Below, piece after piece: positions 1 through 8,570 of a stretch of 28,008 nt of DNA. The notes under the pieces are model-generated. The model saw nothing but the letters and a program-made list of their open reading frames with translations. It did not search any database and had not been told where the DNA came from. How positions within the stretch are numbered: position 1 is the stretch's first letter; the number at the start of each line of letters is the position of its first letter. Location of the stretch: contig JANBPT010000624.1 in assembly GCA_027575765.1 (NCBI GenBank), forward strand, positions 1-28,008, read 5' to 3'. A program made the translations under genes and the position numbers. The DNA comes from Tieghemiomyces parasiticus. Lineage: Eukaryota; Kickxellomycota; Dimargaritomycetes; Dimargaritales; Dimargaritaceae.

Positions 1-607
1 ACGTAAACACTAGCCAACCCTTCTAAGGGGAAAGCTAGGATCAAAGTTTTAAGGTTACACACTTTATGCAGGGGGATCCAGATCCTTCCCCGCGCACAAG
101 TATAAAAGCAAGCCCACACAGTTAGGCAAGGGCTTGCCAGCTAATTTTTCATTTTTCTGAGATTCATTTGGTAAAACTTTACTTTATTTTATTTTATTCT
201 TTGTATCAATAATCACGCCGTACTCATCCCATACTATTTACATTTGACATTTCCGTAAACAATCCTGTCCATTGACAAATTTTCCCTGAATTGCCATTGG
301 GCCCAGACTGTTGTTGCGTACAGCCCAACCAAAGACCTTCCACCTAGGGCTGAGCACCACATTCTTGTGTTGCGGCAGTGTGCTGTTATGCGTCAAAAGT
401 CAGGGGCAGAGGGGTGGCAGTCGGCCAGCCCTTGCAGTCAGTCAGGGGGAACGGCGCAGTTGGCACAAAGATGAATCAGGAGTCAAGCGCAGACAGCACT
501 ATGAGGTTGAAGAGAGTTTAAAGTTTATTATTCAAGGCAGACTTGGGATATTAAATATGAAATGAATATTGGCAATGACGCCATAACCGTTGATGACAAA
601 GCCTCTT

Positions 608-638
608 CCAGCCTTTATCTGGTAGTGATAAAGGCTGG
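608..638. repeat. perfect 12-bp inverted repeat (hairpin)
   Basis: CCAGCCTTTATC at 608-619 is exactly the reverse complement of 627-638, with a 7-nt loop. It lies 56 bp outside the left LTR. It could be a terminator-like hairpin or an element end; the function is unknown. Confidence 0.75.
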
Positions 639-666
639 CCTAATCTTAGGAATTGGAGGTGATTGA

Positions 667-688
667 GTTGTGGACAATGGTCCACAAC
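667..688. repeat. perfect 9-bp inverted repeat at the retroelement edge
   Basis: GTTGTGGAC (667-675) and GTCCACAAC (680-688) pair perfectly around an AATG loop. The right arm overlaps the AACAT that may be the left target-site duplication of the neighbouring element. Short palindromes at an insertion edge can be coincidental or mark an older element end. Confidence 0.7.
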
Positions 689-694
689 ATTCTT

Positions 695-1172
695 TGTAAA
701 GTGGGCCAGTATCTGCAAGCTGGTCCCGCCTTTGAAAGAACCTCCAGGTCAAAGTGGAGAGTTCAGGAATGTACAGTCGGACCAGTGCTGTCTGAATCTG
801 TAATGCAAAGTTTGGTAGGTTAACTATTGATGGAGAAAACCTCAAATAAAATCTATAAATGTTTACCAACAAGCAAGCTTAGGGGAGTATTAGTAATAGA
901 CTTTACTAGAAAAATAGTGCCAACAGATGGCACTATGGGATAGGAACTGGGGAATAAGCTGCTGGGCCCTGAGTTGCATACTTGGGCCCAGCTTATATAC
1001 TATAACTATAATAGATGATCTACACTAATTGGTGGAGGACCTGGCTGGTCCTCCGTCACTTCTGGGCCTCTCCCCAAGATCATCCAGTCTCTTTCCTTTC
1101 TTTTCTTTTAATGGTTGTATAGGTGCAGTCTATTACAGCTCCTCAAAGGGAGAAGCCGTGCTTGGCTTCACA
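695..1172 (-). repeat. 3' LTR of the Ty3/gypsy element
   Basis: It matches 5999-6476 over exactly 478 bp without gaps. On the minus strand it starts TGTG and ends TACA, the usual TG...CA termini. It directly follows a purine tract. Internally it has an imperfect inverted repeat around GGGCCC and a TATATAAG-like box on the minus strand near 991-1003, which suits a U3 promoter. The last bases of the integrase frame run about 40 nt into this LTR. Confidence 0.93.
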
Positions 1173-2983
1173 CTCTCCCCCCTCAGGGCACGCCTGAACC
1201 TGGCGGGGAGGTACCACTGGTGGGCAGTTTCAGGGGTCACGTGACACGCCTTACAATGTGTTGCGTGAATGGGTTGAATTGTGAACCAGTTGTCTAGGGT
1301 CTTCAATGTGTACGTGTTCCACTGCAGGCTGGCAGTGATGCAAAAAGGGCCAAACCATTTTGGTTCTAGGGACCTGGCTAACTTGTTTCTTACCATTACA
1401 TGATCCCCTATGTTATAGCCTTTTGAAGGGCCTGCCGCTAGCCTATTTTGTTTGTTCCATTGTTTCCTTGCCTCATTCTTGGCCTTGCACATTTGTTGCA
1501 GTGCCACCAACTGTGGGGTCATGTCCACATGTTGATAGTCAATGTTGATTTTGACATTCCAGTTGTATGTTAGCTATACCGGCTCTCCAGGTAAGTTCAT
1601 TTGCACACTGTACATGAGTGTGAATGGTGCATGGCCCATGCACTGTGACAGTTGCAACCAAAGGTACATGAGCACCATGGGTAACCAGTGGTCCCAGTCC
1701 TTTTTGGGCTCTGGTACTGTGGCACGGATCATGTTCTTCAGGGACCAGTGGAATCACTCCAGTTGCCCATTTGTCTGGGGGTGGTACCCTGAGGTGCAGA
1801 TGTGATGGATCTGCTGGCATTCCATGAATTGTGCCATGATGTCTGCTAGAAACTGTGGACCCCTATTGGATAATAACTCTACTGGCCTCCCGTACTTGCA
1901 CATGATTTTTGTATACAGGAATTCAACAACCTGCTCTGTGATTGTGTCCAGGACAGCCTGGCACATGGCAAACCCTGTTGCGTGCTCCATGGCCATGATG
2001 AGGTATTTGTTGCCTTGCTCTGTGGTGGTCAGCAGACCAACCATATCAATACTCCACCATATAAACAGTACTAGCAGTGGGTCTAGCAGGTGTCTTGAGG
2101 TGTCCTGCACCTCATAATTGGGCCCATACTTTAGGCATTGTGGGCATGACTGCATGTCCTTGACGTCCTTCTGCCACACCAGCCACCACACAAATGGTTG
2201 CATGCATGTGATTGTGTCCCTGGTTCCTCTGTGACCACATCCATTGTGATAATTCCATAAGTTTTCCAATTGTTGTGGTAGTGGCACCATGGCCATGTTG
2301 ACACCATCTACAATTTGGACCACCACACTGTCTACTAACTGAAAATGACTTGCCTCTGTTATGACCCTGTCCTTTGTGAAACTTGCAATCTTAGTTGGCC
2401 ACACCTTGCTGTCCAGGTAACCTTTTAGGTATGTTGTCCAGTCATCATCCGGGACTTTGATATGGGCAACCATTGGCTCCAGTGCTCTCAAGATTGTGTC
2501 TGCAATCACTTGCCTTTTCCCTGGCAGGTACTTGACCTCCGGGTCAAATTCCAATAAATCCTCTAGCCATCTATATAGTCTTGGTGTTAGTTTCTTTACA
2601 GAAGTTAGTAATTGTAGTGATTTGTGATCAGTTTGTACAATGAATTTTTGACCATATAAATATTGTATCCAATTTTTCAATGCGTAAACTATCACTAACA
2701 ATTCTAATTCATAAACTGGGTACCTTGATTGGGTCAGGCTGAGTCTTTTCAATAGGAATGCTATGGGTTGGAGACCTTGTCTGTGGTCTTGGAGGAGCAC
2801 AGCGCCTAGTGCTATGGTTGATGCATCAGTTTGTACCATGAATGGTTTGTTAAAATTTGGATATAATAAAATTGGCAGTTTGACCAGCTTTTCCTTAAGT
2901 GCCTCAAATTCCTGTTGGCACTCATTGTTCCACTTGATGTCCTTGCCCTTCCCCCTAAGCTGGTCAGTAAGGGGTGCCACCAT
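1133..2983 (-). pseudogene. retroelement pol: RNase H and integrase, inactivated
   Basis: An open block of about 409 codons (2983-1754) starts at the RT/RNase H connection. RNase H is recognisable by the TDAS box, a YPVYELELL stretch and the TDHKSL box. It is followed by an HHCC zinc-binding region (HNGCGHRG ... CPQC) and the integrase core. The first core aspartate (SIDMVG) and the final glutamate (HPQTNGQLE) are present, but the second aspartate is asparagine in SNRGPQF (codon 1865-1867). The same frame continues past TGA 1754-1756 and TAG 1574-1576 to a C-terminal domain with a GPF motif (KWFGPF), ending at 1133 inside the LTR. The change at the second acidic residue alone should abolish strand transfer. 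Confidence 0.9.
1173..1184 (-). other. polypurine tract (plus-strand primer)
   Basis: On the minus strand the 12 bases before the 3' LTR read GAGGGGGGAGAG, all purine and immediately adjacent to the LTR start. This is the standard position and composition of the plus-strand priming site of LTR retroelements. Confidence 0.85.
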
Positions 2984-3740
2984 TGCAGCGTACTCAGGGA
3001 CAAATGTGCAATAATAGTTTGTCAGGCCTAGAAATTATTGTAATTGTTTTACCATTTTTGGGGCTGGATATTTGTGCATGGCCTTGGTTTTTTCTGGGTC
3101 AACTTGTACCCCTTCTTTTGATACTCAATGGCCCAGGTACTTGATGTCCTCTCAACAGAACTCTGATTTTGCCAGGTTAGCAGCTAGTTTTACCTTGGCT
3201 AGTGCATCTAGGACTTGTGCTAAGTCTCTGGCATGATCTTCCAAATTTTTGCTAAAAATTAGAATATCATCCTAATAAACCATAGCACAAGTATCCAAAA
3301 ACGGCTTTAAAATCAAATTCATCAGTGTCTGGAACGTGGCGGGGGCATTAGTGAGCCCAAACAGCATGACAAGGAATTTGTATTGTCCGTACCTGGTATT
3401 GAACACCGTCTTTGGTACATTGTCCCTGGCAATCCAGATCTGGTGGTACCCTGATTTCAGATTGATCTTGGAAAAAATCTGAGATCCCGCCAGGCGTGCA
3501 AAACTCTTGGCAATGTTTGGGAGCAGGTACCAGTTATTTACTGTGGCCTTATTCAGGGCTTGGTAATCAATGCACATTCAATGTGTCCTGTCTTTCTTTG
3601 GCACAAAGATCACGGGGGCACTGTAGGGGGAGGACCCCAGTTGGATCCACCCTTTGGCAAGGTATTTGTCTAGCTGGGCTCATAATTCTTGTAAATTGTG
3701 CTGGGGTAGTGAGTATGGAGCCTGCGCAATAGGACAGTCT
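2984..3740 (-). pseudogene. retroelement pol: reverse transcriptase, inactivated
   Basis: The RT domain lies in the same frame as RNase H and integrase. Motifs include MCIDYQALNK, FSKINLKSGYHQI (motif A), the FGLTNAPATFQ box and the DDILIFSK region, after an N-terminal stretch with SSPYSAPVIFVPKK. It is broken by TGA 3680-3682, TGA 3578-3580, TAG 3272-3274 (in the second position of the YxDD active-site box), TGA 3152-3154, TGA 3125-3127 and TAA 3035-3037. Motif A carries asparagine instead of the catalytic aspartate (codon 3461-3463). The exact N-terminal limit is not visible because the frame changes between RT and the dUTPase-like domain somewhere around 3740-4038. Confidence 0.9.
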
Positions 3741-4037
3741 GTGGTGGTTTCAATCTGGTGGTCAATGTGGTGCATGGGGGGGGCCCAGAGGCATGGGCCC
3801 AAATACTGTCTGGCAATAAGGTTCCAGGGCCTTGACAATCAATTCTGGAGCATCCTGCAGGGGGTTATTGATCCCTTCCTTTTTGGTTCTCATGGTCAAC
3901 AGAAAACTGGGTTGGCCCAGGTTTCTCAGTTCCCACTTGCACTGGAGGGCGCTAATGAGCTCTATAGCAGATGGCTCCTTGGTGGACCCAAATCCTTGGG
4001 TCCTGCATGCTGTCTTGCCCAGATGTGTGCTCTCTCT

Positions 4038-4514
4038 CTATTTTGTGGGGTTTAGGGTGTGGTGCACGGCCTGTACCACATATTCCCCCTTGCAAATGGC
4101 TATGTCCTGGTTGCTGGTGTTGGTCAGTATGGCTTGTACCTCTCTGCGGTATCTGCTGTCAATGACCCTGCCTCCCAGTACTAAGCCCTTACTTGCCCAG
4201 CTTGATTGCAGGTGTAGCTGGAGGTAGGACCCCTCCGGAGGACCTGTTTGGAGGCCCAGGGGCAGCCATAGCATCTTCCCTGGGTAGATAGTGGCATCCA
4301 CATTGCTAGCAAGGTCAGTCCCTGCATTGGAGTTGTGATTTTGGCATGGTAGAGGTGCTTCCGGGTTTACCTGGTACTTGATAATATTGGGAATAGCCAG
4401 GATGTGCGTTTTGTGCATGCACAGAGTTTCTTGGGGAATTCCCATTACTTGTAAGGTACTTGCATTCTTGCTCAGGCCCAGGGCCGCATTTTGGCCAATG
4501 GGAGGATTTCCCAT
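4038..4514 (-). CDS. dUTPase-like domain within retroelement pol
   Basis: This 158-codon open segment contains trimeric dUTPase signatures. Motif 1 is AGTDLAS (about residues 64-70, family form AGYDL). A motif 2 counterpart is SSWASKG (about 104-110). Motif 3 is GGRVIDSRYRREV (about 114-126, family form GVIDxDYRGEV). A beta-strand pattern of the right spacing follows. The glycine-rich C-terminal motif 5 is not seen, so activity is doubtful. It lies between protease and RT and shares the protease frame, separated from it only by a TGA at 4569-4571. In retroelements dUTPase is thought to limit uracil in new cDNA. It may start from the upstream polyprotein, not the first methionine. Confidence 0.8.
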   Translation of the reverse strand: MGNPPIGQNAALGLSKNASTLQVMGIPQETLCMHKTHILAIPNIIKYQVNPEAPLPCQNHNSNAGTDLASNVDATIYPGKMLWLPLGLQTGPPEGSYLQLHLQSSWASKGLVLGGRVIDSRYRREVQAILTNTSNQDIAICKGEYVVQAVHHTLNPTK

Positions 4515-4568
4515 CCTCTTACGCAGGCATAGCCTTCCTTTGACCCAGTCAATTTTGGGGGTGTGGGT

Positions 4569-4913
4569 TCAAATCCATGGTTGGCCCACTAGAATGTTGT
4601 AAGTGGGGTGATTGAAGATGTATGCCATGATCTGGTGGTAGTGGCTATTGACAGTTGCCTTGAATTTGGTGTACTTGTCAATCATCATTTGTTTGTTGTT
4701 GGCTCCCCTGACCCTCAGCACTGCCCGGCACTTCCATTGTGGTAAGCCCAACTGCTTGGCACATTCTCTTGAAATAAAGTTGTTAGTTGACCCACTATCC
4801 AAGAGGCAGTTCACTGCAGTGGACTTTATTACCATATTGAAAATTAGGAGCGGTGCCATTTTGGGCTTATGGCCCATGGTTGTTGGGGGAATGGCTTTGG
4901 CCACCCTAATCAC
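4569..4913 (-). pseudogene. retroelement aspartic protease domain
   Basis: The reading frame shows LLDSGSTNNFIS (active-site DSGS at 4788-4799), the retropepsin signature, and a downstream hydrophobic YNILVGQPWI stretch typical of gypsy proteases. The frame overlaps the end of gag (stop 4910-4912) in the -1 register, which would suit a programmed -1 frameshift between gag and pol; no slippery site was established. A TGA at 4569-4571 now separates protease from the dUTPase-like domain. Confidence 0.82.
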
Positions 4914-5821
4914 AGCTCCAGGTATGTGGCTGGGGCCTTGCTGGGGCAGGTCAAGTCCTGGTTGTCATCCCACCCCTCTTCTTTTCCCGCCTCAATGACA
5001 TTGACCTGCTTGCGGGGTCTCATGCACTGGCGGGACATATGCCCTTCAATGCCACAATTGTAGCATTTCCCTTTGAAGGGGTGGTGTCTCCCTTTCTGGG
5101 TGTGTACCACGTCAAGCTCCATGGGAATAATTTCCTGGCGTCCTGCTGCCCCATTGGCTGGCTGCACGGCTTGCCCCATTTTGTGTCTAGGCCTTAGTGC
5201 CATGTCAAATTGCTCTGCAAACATGATGGCCTTGTTTAGGCTTGTGAAGTTCTGGGCTGCTACATGCATGTGGATGTGGGGTTTCAGGCCCTGTGTGAAG
5301 CAATCTACAGCCTTGTCTGCAGTGATTCCCCCATGGGAAGTGACAATCAAGGACAGCTCTTGGGAATATTCCCACACTGACCCACACTGGGTAAGGTTGG
5401 CCAATTGGTCTCTCAGTGTGGCCTTTGTGCATGCCCCACTGTAACGCTCTCAGAGGGTGTACAAAAATGGGCCAGGTGATGATGGTATTCTCCCATTGGA
5501 AGAGGTATAGCCAACCCAGAGCCTCATCTTGTAATGCGCTGGCAGCAAGCGTTACCTTTTGATGGTTGTTGCAGATACTTTGGGCCTCACAGTATAGGTC
5601 CACTGACAGTAGCCAATATTCAATGTTCTCACACCTGGTGCCTGCAAATGGCATGAGTTGAGCACTGGACAGTTGTTGGGTGCCTTTGGTTTGGTTTTGG
5701 GACAATGATTCAACAATGATTTGGAGTACTTCAGATGGCTCCTGGATGGAGCCCTAGTTGTGCAACATGATGGGCAGGGGCAACAGCATTGGCGGTTTAT
5801 GTGGGTAGATGGCAGGGGCAT
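4910..5821 (-). pseudogene. retroelement gag with CCHC zinc knuckle, frameshifted
   Basis: The C-terminal part (5404-4910) contains CYNCGIEGHMSRQC, a perfect CX2CX4HX4C nucleocapsid knuckle at about 5022-5065, and ends with a TGA overlapping the pol frame. The N-terminal part (5705 to about 5440) has the capsid-like pattern FAGTRCENIEYWLLSVDLY and an ALGWLYLF stretch seen in gypsy gag proteins. The two parts are in different frames, so at least one indel lies near 5400-5450. The true start of gag is uncertain and may lie near 5821 or at 5705. Confidence 0.8.
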
Positions 5822-5985
5822 TGTGGAATGAGTTGTGGTCAGAGGAGTTTGATGTTTCTGAAGTGGTCTGGGGGTCTAGACTGTAACCTTGTGGCATGCA
5901 GTGAAGAAAATAACTTTTCTGGAACATATGAAAGTTACTAGGGTGGAGTGTGCATAGGAAAAATCATGGTTGCAGGCAAATGTAG

Positions 5986-5996
5986 CTTTGCTACCA
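5986..5996 (-). other. primer-binding site of the retroelement
   Basis: On the minus strand, two bases after the 5' LTR, the sequence reads TGGTAGCAAAG. It begins with the obligatory TGG and would pair with a tRNA ending CTTTGCTACCA. Its TGGTAGC start matches initiator-methionine tRNA primers used by Ty1/Ty3 elements, so tRNA-iMet is the likely primer. The matching tRNA gene is not in the window. Confidence 0.7.
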
Positions 5997-5998
5997 AG

Positions 5999-6476
5999 TG
6001 GAAAGCGGACCAGTATCTGGAAGCCGGTCCCACCTTTGAAAGAACCTCCAGGTCAAAGTGGAGAATTCAGGAGTATACAGTCGGACCAGTGCTGTCCAAA
6101 TCTGTAACACAAAGTTCGGTAGGTTAACTATTGACGGAGAAAACCTCAAGTGAAATCTATGAATGTTTACCAACAAGCAAGCTTAGGGGAATATTGGCAA
6201 TAGACTTTACTAGCAAAATAGTGCCAATGAATGGCACTATGGGATAGGAATTGGGGAATAAGCTGCCGGGCCCTGTGTTGCATACTTGGGCCCAGCTTAT
6301 ATACTATAACAATAATAGATGATCTACACTAATTGGTGGAGGACCTGGCAGGTCCTCCGTCTCTTCTGGGCCCCTCCCCCAGGTCGCCCGGTCTCTTTTC
6401 TTCTTATTCTTTGAACAGTTGTATAGGCGCGGCCTATTACAGTTCCTCAAAAGTAGAAGCTGTGCTCGGCTTCACA
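5999..6476 (-). repeat. 5' LTR of the Ty3/gypsy element
   Basis: It is a 478-bp gap-free match to 695-1172. On the minus strand it starts TGTGAAGCC and ends CTTTCCA, two bases before the primer-binding site. A TATA-like box lies near 6296-6307 on the minus strand, upstream of where element transcription should start. It ends 9 bp before the tRNA-Leu gene. Confidence 0.93.
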
Positions 6477-6485
6477 AACATCGAG

Positions 6486-6567
6486 GGGCGGATGGCCGAG
6501 CGGTCTAAGGCGTCACGTTAAGGCCGTGATCTCTCCGGAGGCGTGGGTTCGAATCCCACTCCGCTCA
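6486..6567 (+). tRNA. tRNA-Leu (anticodon AAG)
   Basis: All arms can be drawn. The acceptor stem is GGGCGGA/TCCGCTC (one G-T pair), with D stem GCC/GGC and anticodon stem TCACG/CGTGA. The loop TTAAGGC gives anticodon AAG at 6520-6522. A long variable arm (class II) is followed by T stem GTGGG/CCCAC with loop TTCGAAT. Discriminator A73 is required for leucine tRNAs. The A box (TGGCCGAGCGG) and B box (GGTTCGAATCC, 6546-6556) are intact. There is no intron and CCA is not encoded, as expected in a nuclear gene. It reads CUU/CUC codons. The retroelement ends 9 bp upstream, in the region where Pol III starts transcription. Confidence 0.96.
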
Positions 6568-6570
6568 TTC

Positions 6571-6575
6571 TTTTT
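6571..6575 (+). terminator. Pol III terminator
   Basis: TTTTT occurs 4 nt after the tRNA 3' end, the standard Pol III stop signal. Confidence 0.85.
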
Positions 6576-8570
6576 GATCGTCTTCCGTCTTTTCTTTCTG
6601 TATATGGTATTGCATTCAGTTTATTGTTACCCCCATACCAATTTTATTGGTTATTATTCAATGATTATATTATCTGACTGGTTTCATTAATTATCGTATT
6701 TTCCGATTATAGGATCATGTGTAATTAATGCTCCATAAATAGTTAGTGTAAATTTGGTGATCTATGATTTTCGTAATCCTATGGATCAGGTTTATTTAGC
6801 AATAACTGTGATGTGATACCGCTAAAGGGGAATAGCGGGCGTGGGGGTCGTAACGGGCTTTACTAAGGGTGCGACGATATAAGGAAATCAACGATAAGTG
6901 GGAATAGTGCAATGATAGGGCAGGCACGAGCGGTAGAAGCAAGGTTGGTAGAGTGAAGGCGTAGAGAAAGTGACAGATGTAAGGGAAGGCGGTAGCAGGA
7001 GTGCTACAAATGCTAAACGATACGAGATGTAGATTTACAAACGGAGAGGAAATAAAGAAGGAGGGCGGAGTCCGGTACTGATATAAAGCGCGAGGCCAGG
7101 TGGTTTGAGGTCGTTTAGTTAGCCACTGAAGGTTGCAGGCCGGATTCTGCGGTCGGTGGCTTGGTGAGTTTGCCTATAGGTGCGTCAGCTATGCAGTCCC
7201 GTTTATGGGCGTCACAGATGTGTAGACAGGCATGTCCCAGAGCGCTGTTTGTCAGTTCTTAACTATCCCGCGCTTTTTATTCCTAGTAGCCTGTGTTTAG
7301 TAGCTGTGGGGGCAGATGAGTATTAAGGGCCCTTTAGTTTCTAGGTATGAGTCCTAATAGATGGATTGCGAGTTAGGCTGGTTTGGCTAATAGATGCCGC
7401 AGTTAACTTGGAAGAGAACGGTAGGAGGCCGTACTGACACATGTCTTGAGGTGTCATAAAATATATTGAGGTTACATAACTAGCGGATTGTGAATGCCAT
7501 GATGGTTTCAGTTACTACGCTCATAAGTACCACCATATAACTTCATCATATTATTTCACTAAACTTTAGCCGACTTATCCCTGTCTCCCTTGTTGATAGC
7601 TCTGATCTCTTCACATGTGCCTTGTTTGGGCTGCATAACCTGCGACATTAGCACAACTACCACACATAGGTTTGGAGCAAGAGTCGACATCCACAGCCAC
7701 TTAATATACTATGCAAATATATGTAGTACCGAAATGCGAGTCTTGGCAAACCACCAGTTACCAGCCACATGCATTGACGTATCACCCACCAAGCAAACTA
7801 TTTCATGATATCATTATGGCGGGAACTCTCACCGGAGTAGAGGAGTGTAGCTCAATCAACCGCCGCTTCCTGAAAGTAGGAGGCCGCCTGTACCAAGGCG
7901 ACACCCCCAGGATAAGGGGGACCGCTGATGGACTGAGGCAAGACCGGGAGGGCTTTCATCACAATAACATCCCTTGGTAAACCGTTCAACTGATTCCAAT
8001 CGTAACAATCCCATGCCTTTGTGGTTGCTCCCGTATTTCATGCCTTGCTTTCTATTAATTCCTCTTCCTCTTCCCTTTTTCTTAGGTTTGCTGTTGTCAG
8101 ACGTCATTGGTGAGCTCCCATTGAAGACTTATACAGTGGCTGTCTACTGGCCACCCCAACAAACGGCACGCTGCCTTATAATTTTACCTTTACTAATAAC
8201 ATATTCGCATCCCCCATAGTTCCACGATATCACAATTCCTCTGTTACAATATGACCTGGTACCTAGAGGTACACTGACAAAGGGCCAGCGGTGTCAAGAT
8301 TTCCTACAATATATTTCCATGAGTAGCCGGCCAGGTGAACGACGCCAATGGGTACTGTGCTTGCTTGAACTGCGTTAGATATCCTTCACCTAGGAGCGTC
8401 CAGGGCTCACTGGTGTTTACCAGGCCTGTATATTTACTTTTTTTTGCGTGTGCTCTTGTTTGGAAATCTGTTTTCACCTTTCCTTCAGTACACGCATTTG
8501 TCTGGTCTATCGCCTCTGCATTTTCTTCAATTGACCTTTCTCCCGCCCCCCTGTAATCACCATCCTCGCC
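6576..8570. other. gene-free interval upstream of CTF18
   Basis: About 2 kb without a supported gene. Short inverted repeats such as CCGCTA/TAGCGG near 6819-6838 occur. A 54-codon ATG frame at 7816-7980 has mixed, plausible codons but no recognised domain; it is too short to call. The last few hundred bases, with T-rich stretches around 8440-8490, should hold the CTF18 promoter and 5' UTR. No RNA gene could be recognised. Confidence 0.4.

Larger units (their letters stand above)
1..694. other. gene-free AT-rich stretch, probably old repeat DNA
   Basis: No convincing coding sequence is seen. The longest open frames are short and have no recognisable domain. There is a TATA-like stretch followed by a small inverted repeat (GGCAAG/CTTGCC) around 108-140, then T-rich tracts near 155-205, an arrangement seen in LTR promoters. 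No matching second copy lies in the window, so LTR identity cannot be shown. The right part holds two strong hairpins that abut the retroelement edge. The segment may be the remains of another transposable element, but this is inference. Confidence 0.4.
695..6476 (-). mobile_element. degenerate Ty3/gypsy LTR retrotransposon (5.8 kb)
   Basis: The element reads right to left: 5' LTR, primer-binding site, gag, protease, dUTPase-like domain, reverse transcriptase, RNase H, integrase, polypurine tract, 3' LTR. The RT-RNase H-integrase order defines Ty3/gypsy (Metaviridae). The LTRs are both 478 bp and align without gaps, with about 52 mismatches counted by eye (about 89% identity), most of them transitions, so the insertion is old. 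Nearly all of pol stays in one frame but carries at least eight premature stops, and two catalytic aspartates are asparagine. It cannot be autonomous. The right end lies 9 bp from a tRNA-Leu gene, which recalls Ty3 targeting of Pol III start sites. Confidence 0.95.

Noticed and set aside
695..6476. CRISPR, prophage or bacterial gene cluster
   Set aside because: The repeats are LTRs, the genes have spliceosomal introns and the tRNA lacks encoded CCA; the DNA is eukaryotic.
7816..7980. 54-codon ATG frame upstream of CTF18
   Set aside because: Codons look plausible but there is no domain and no supported splice partner, so it is not called as a gene.
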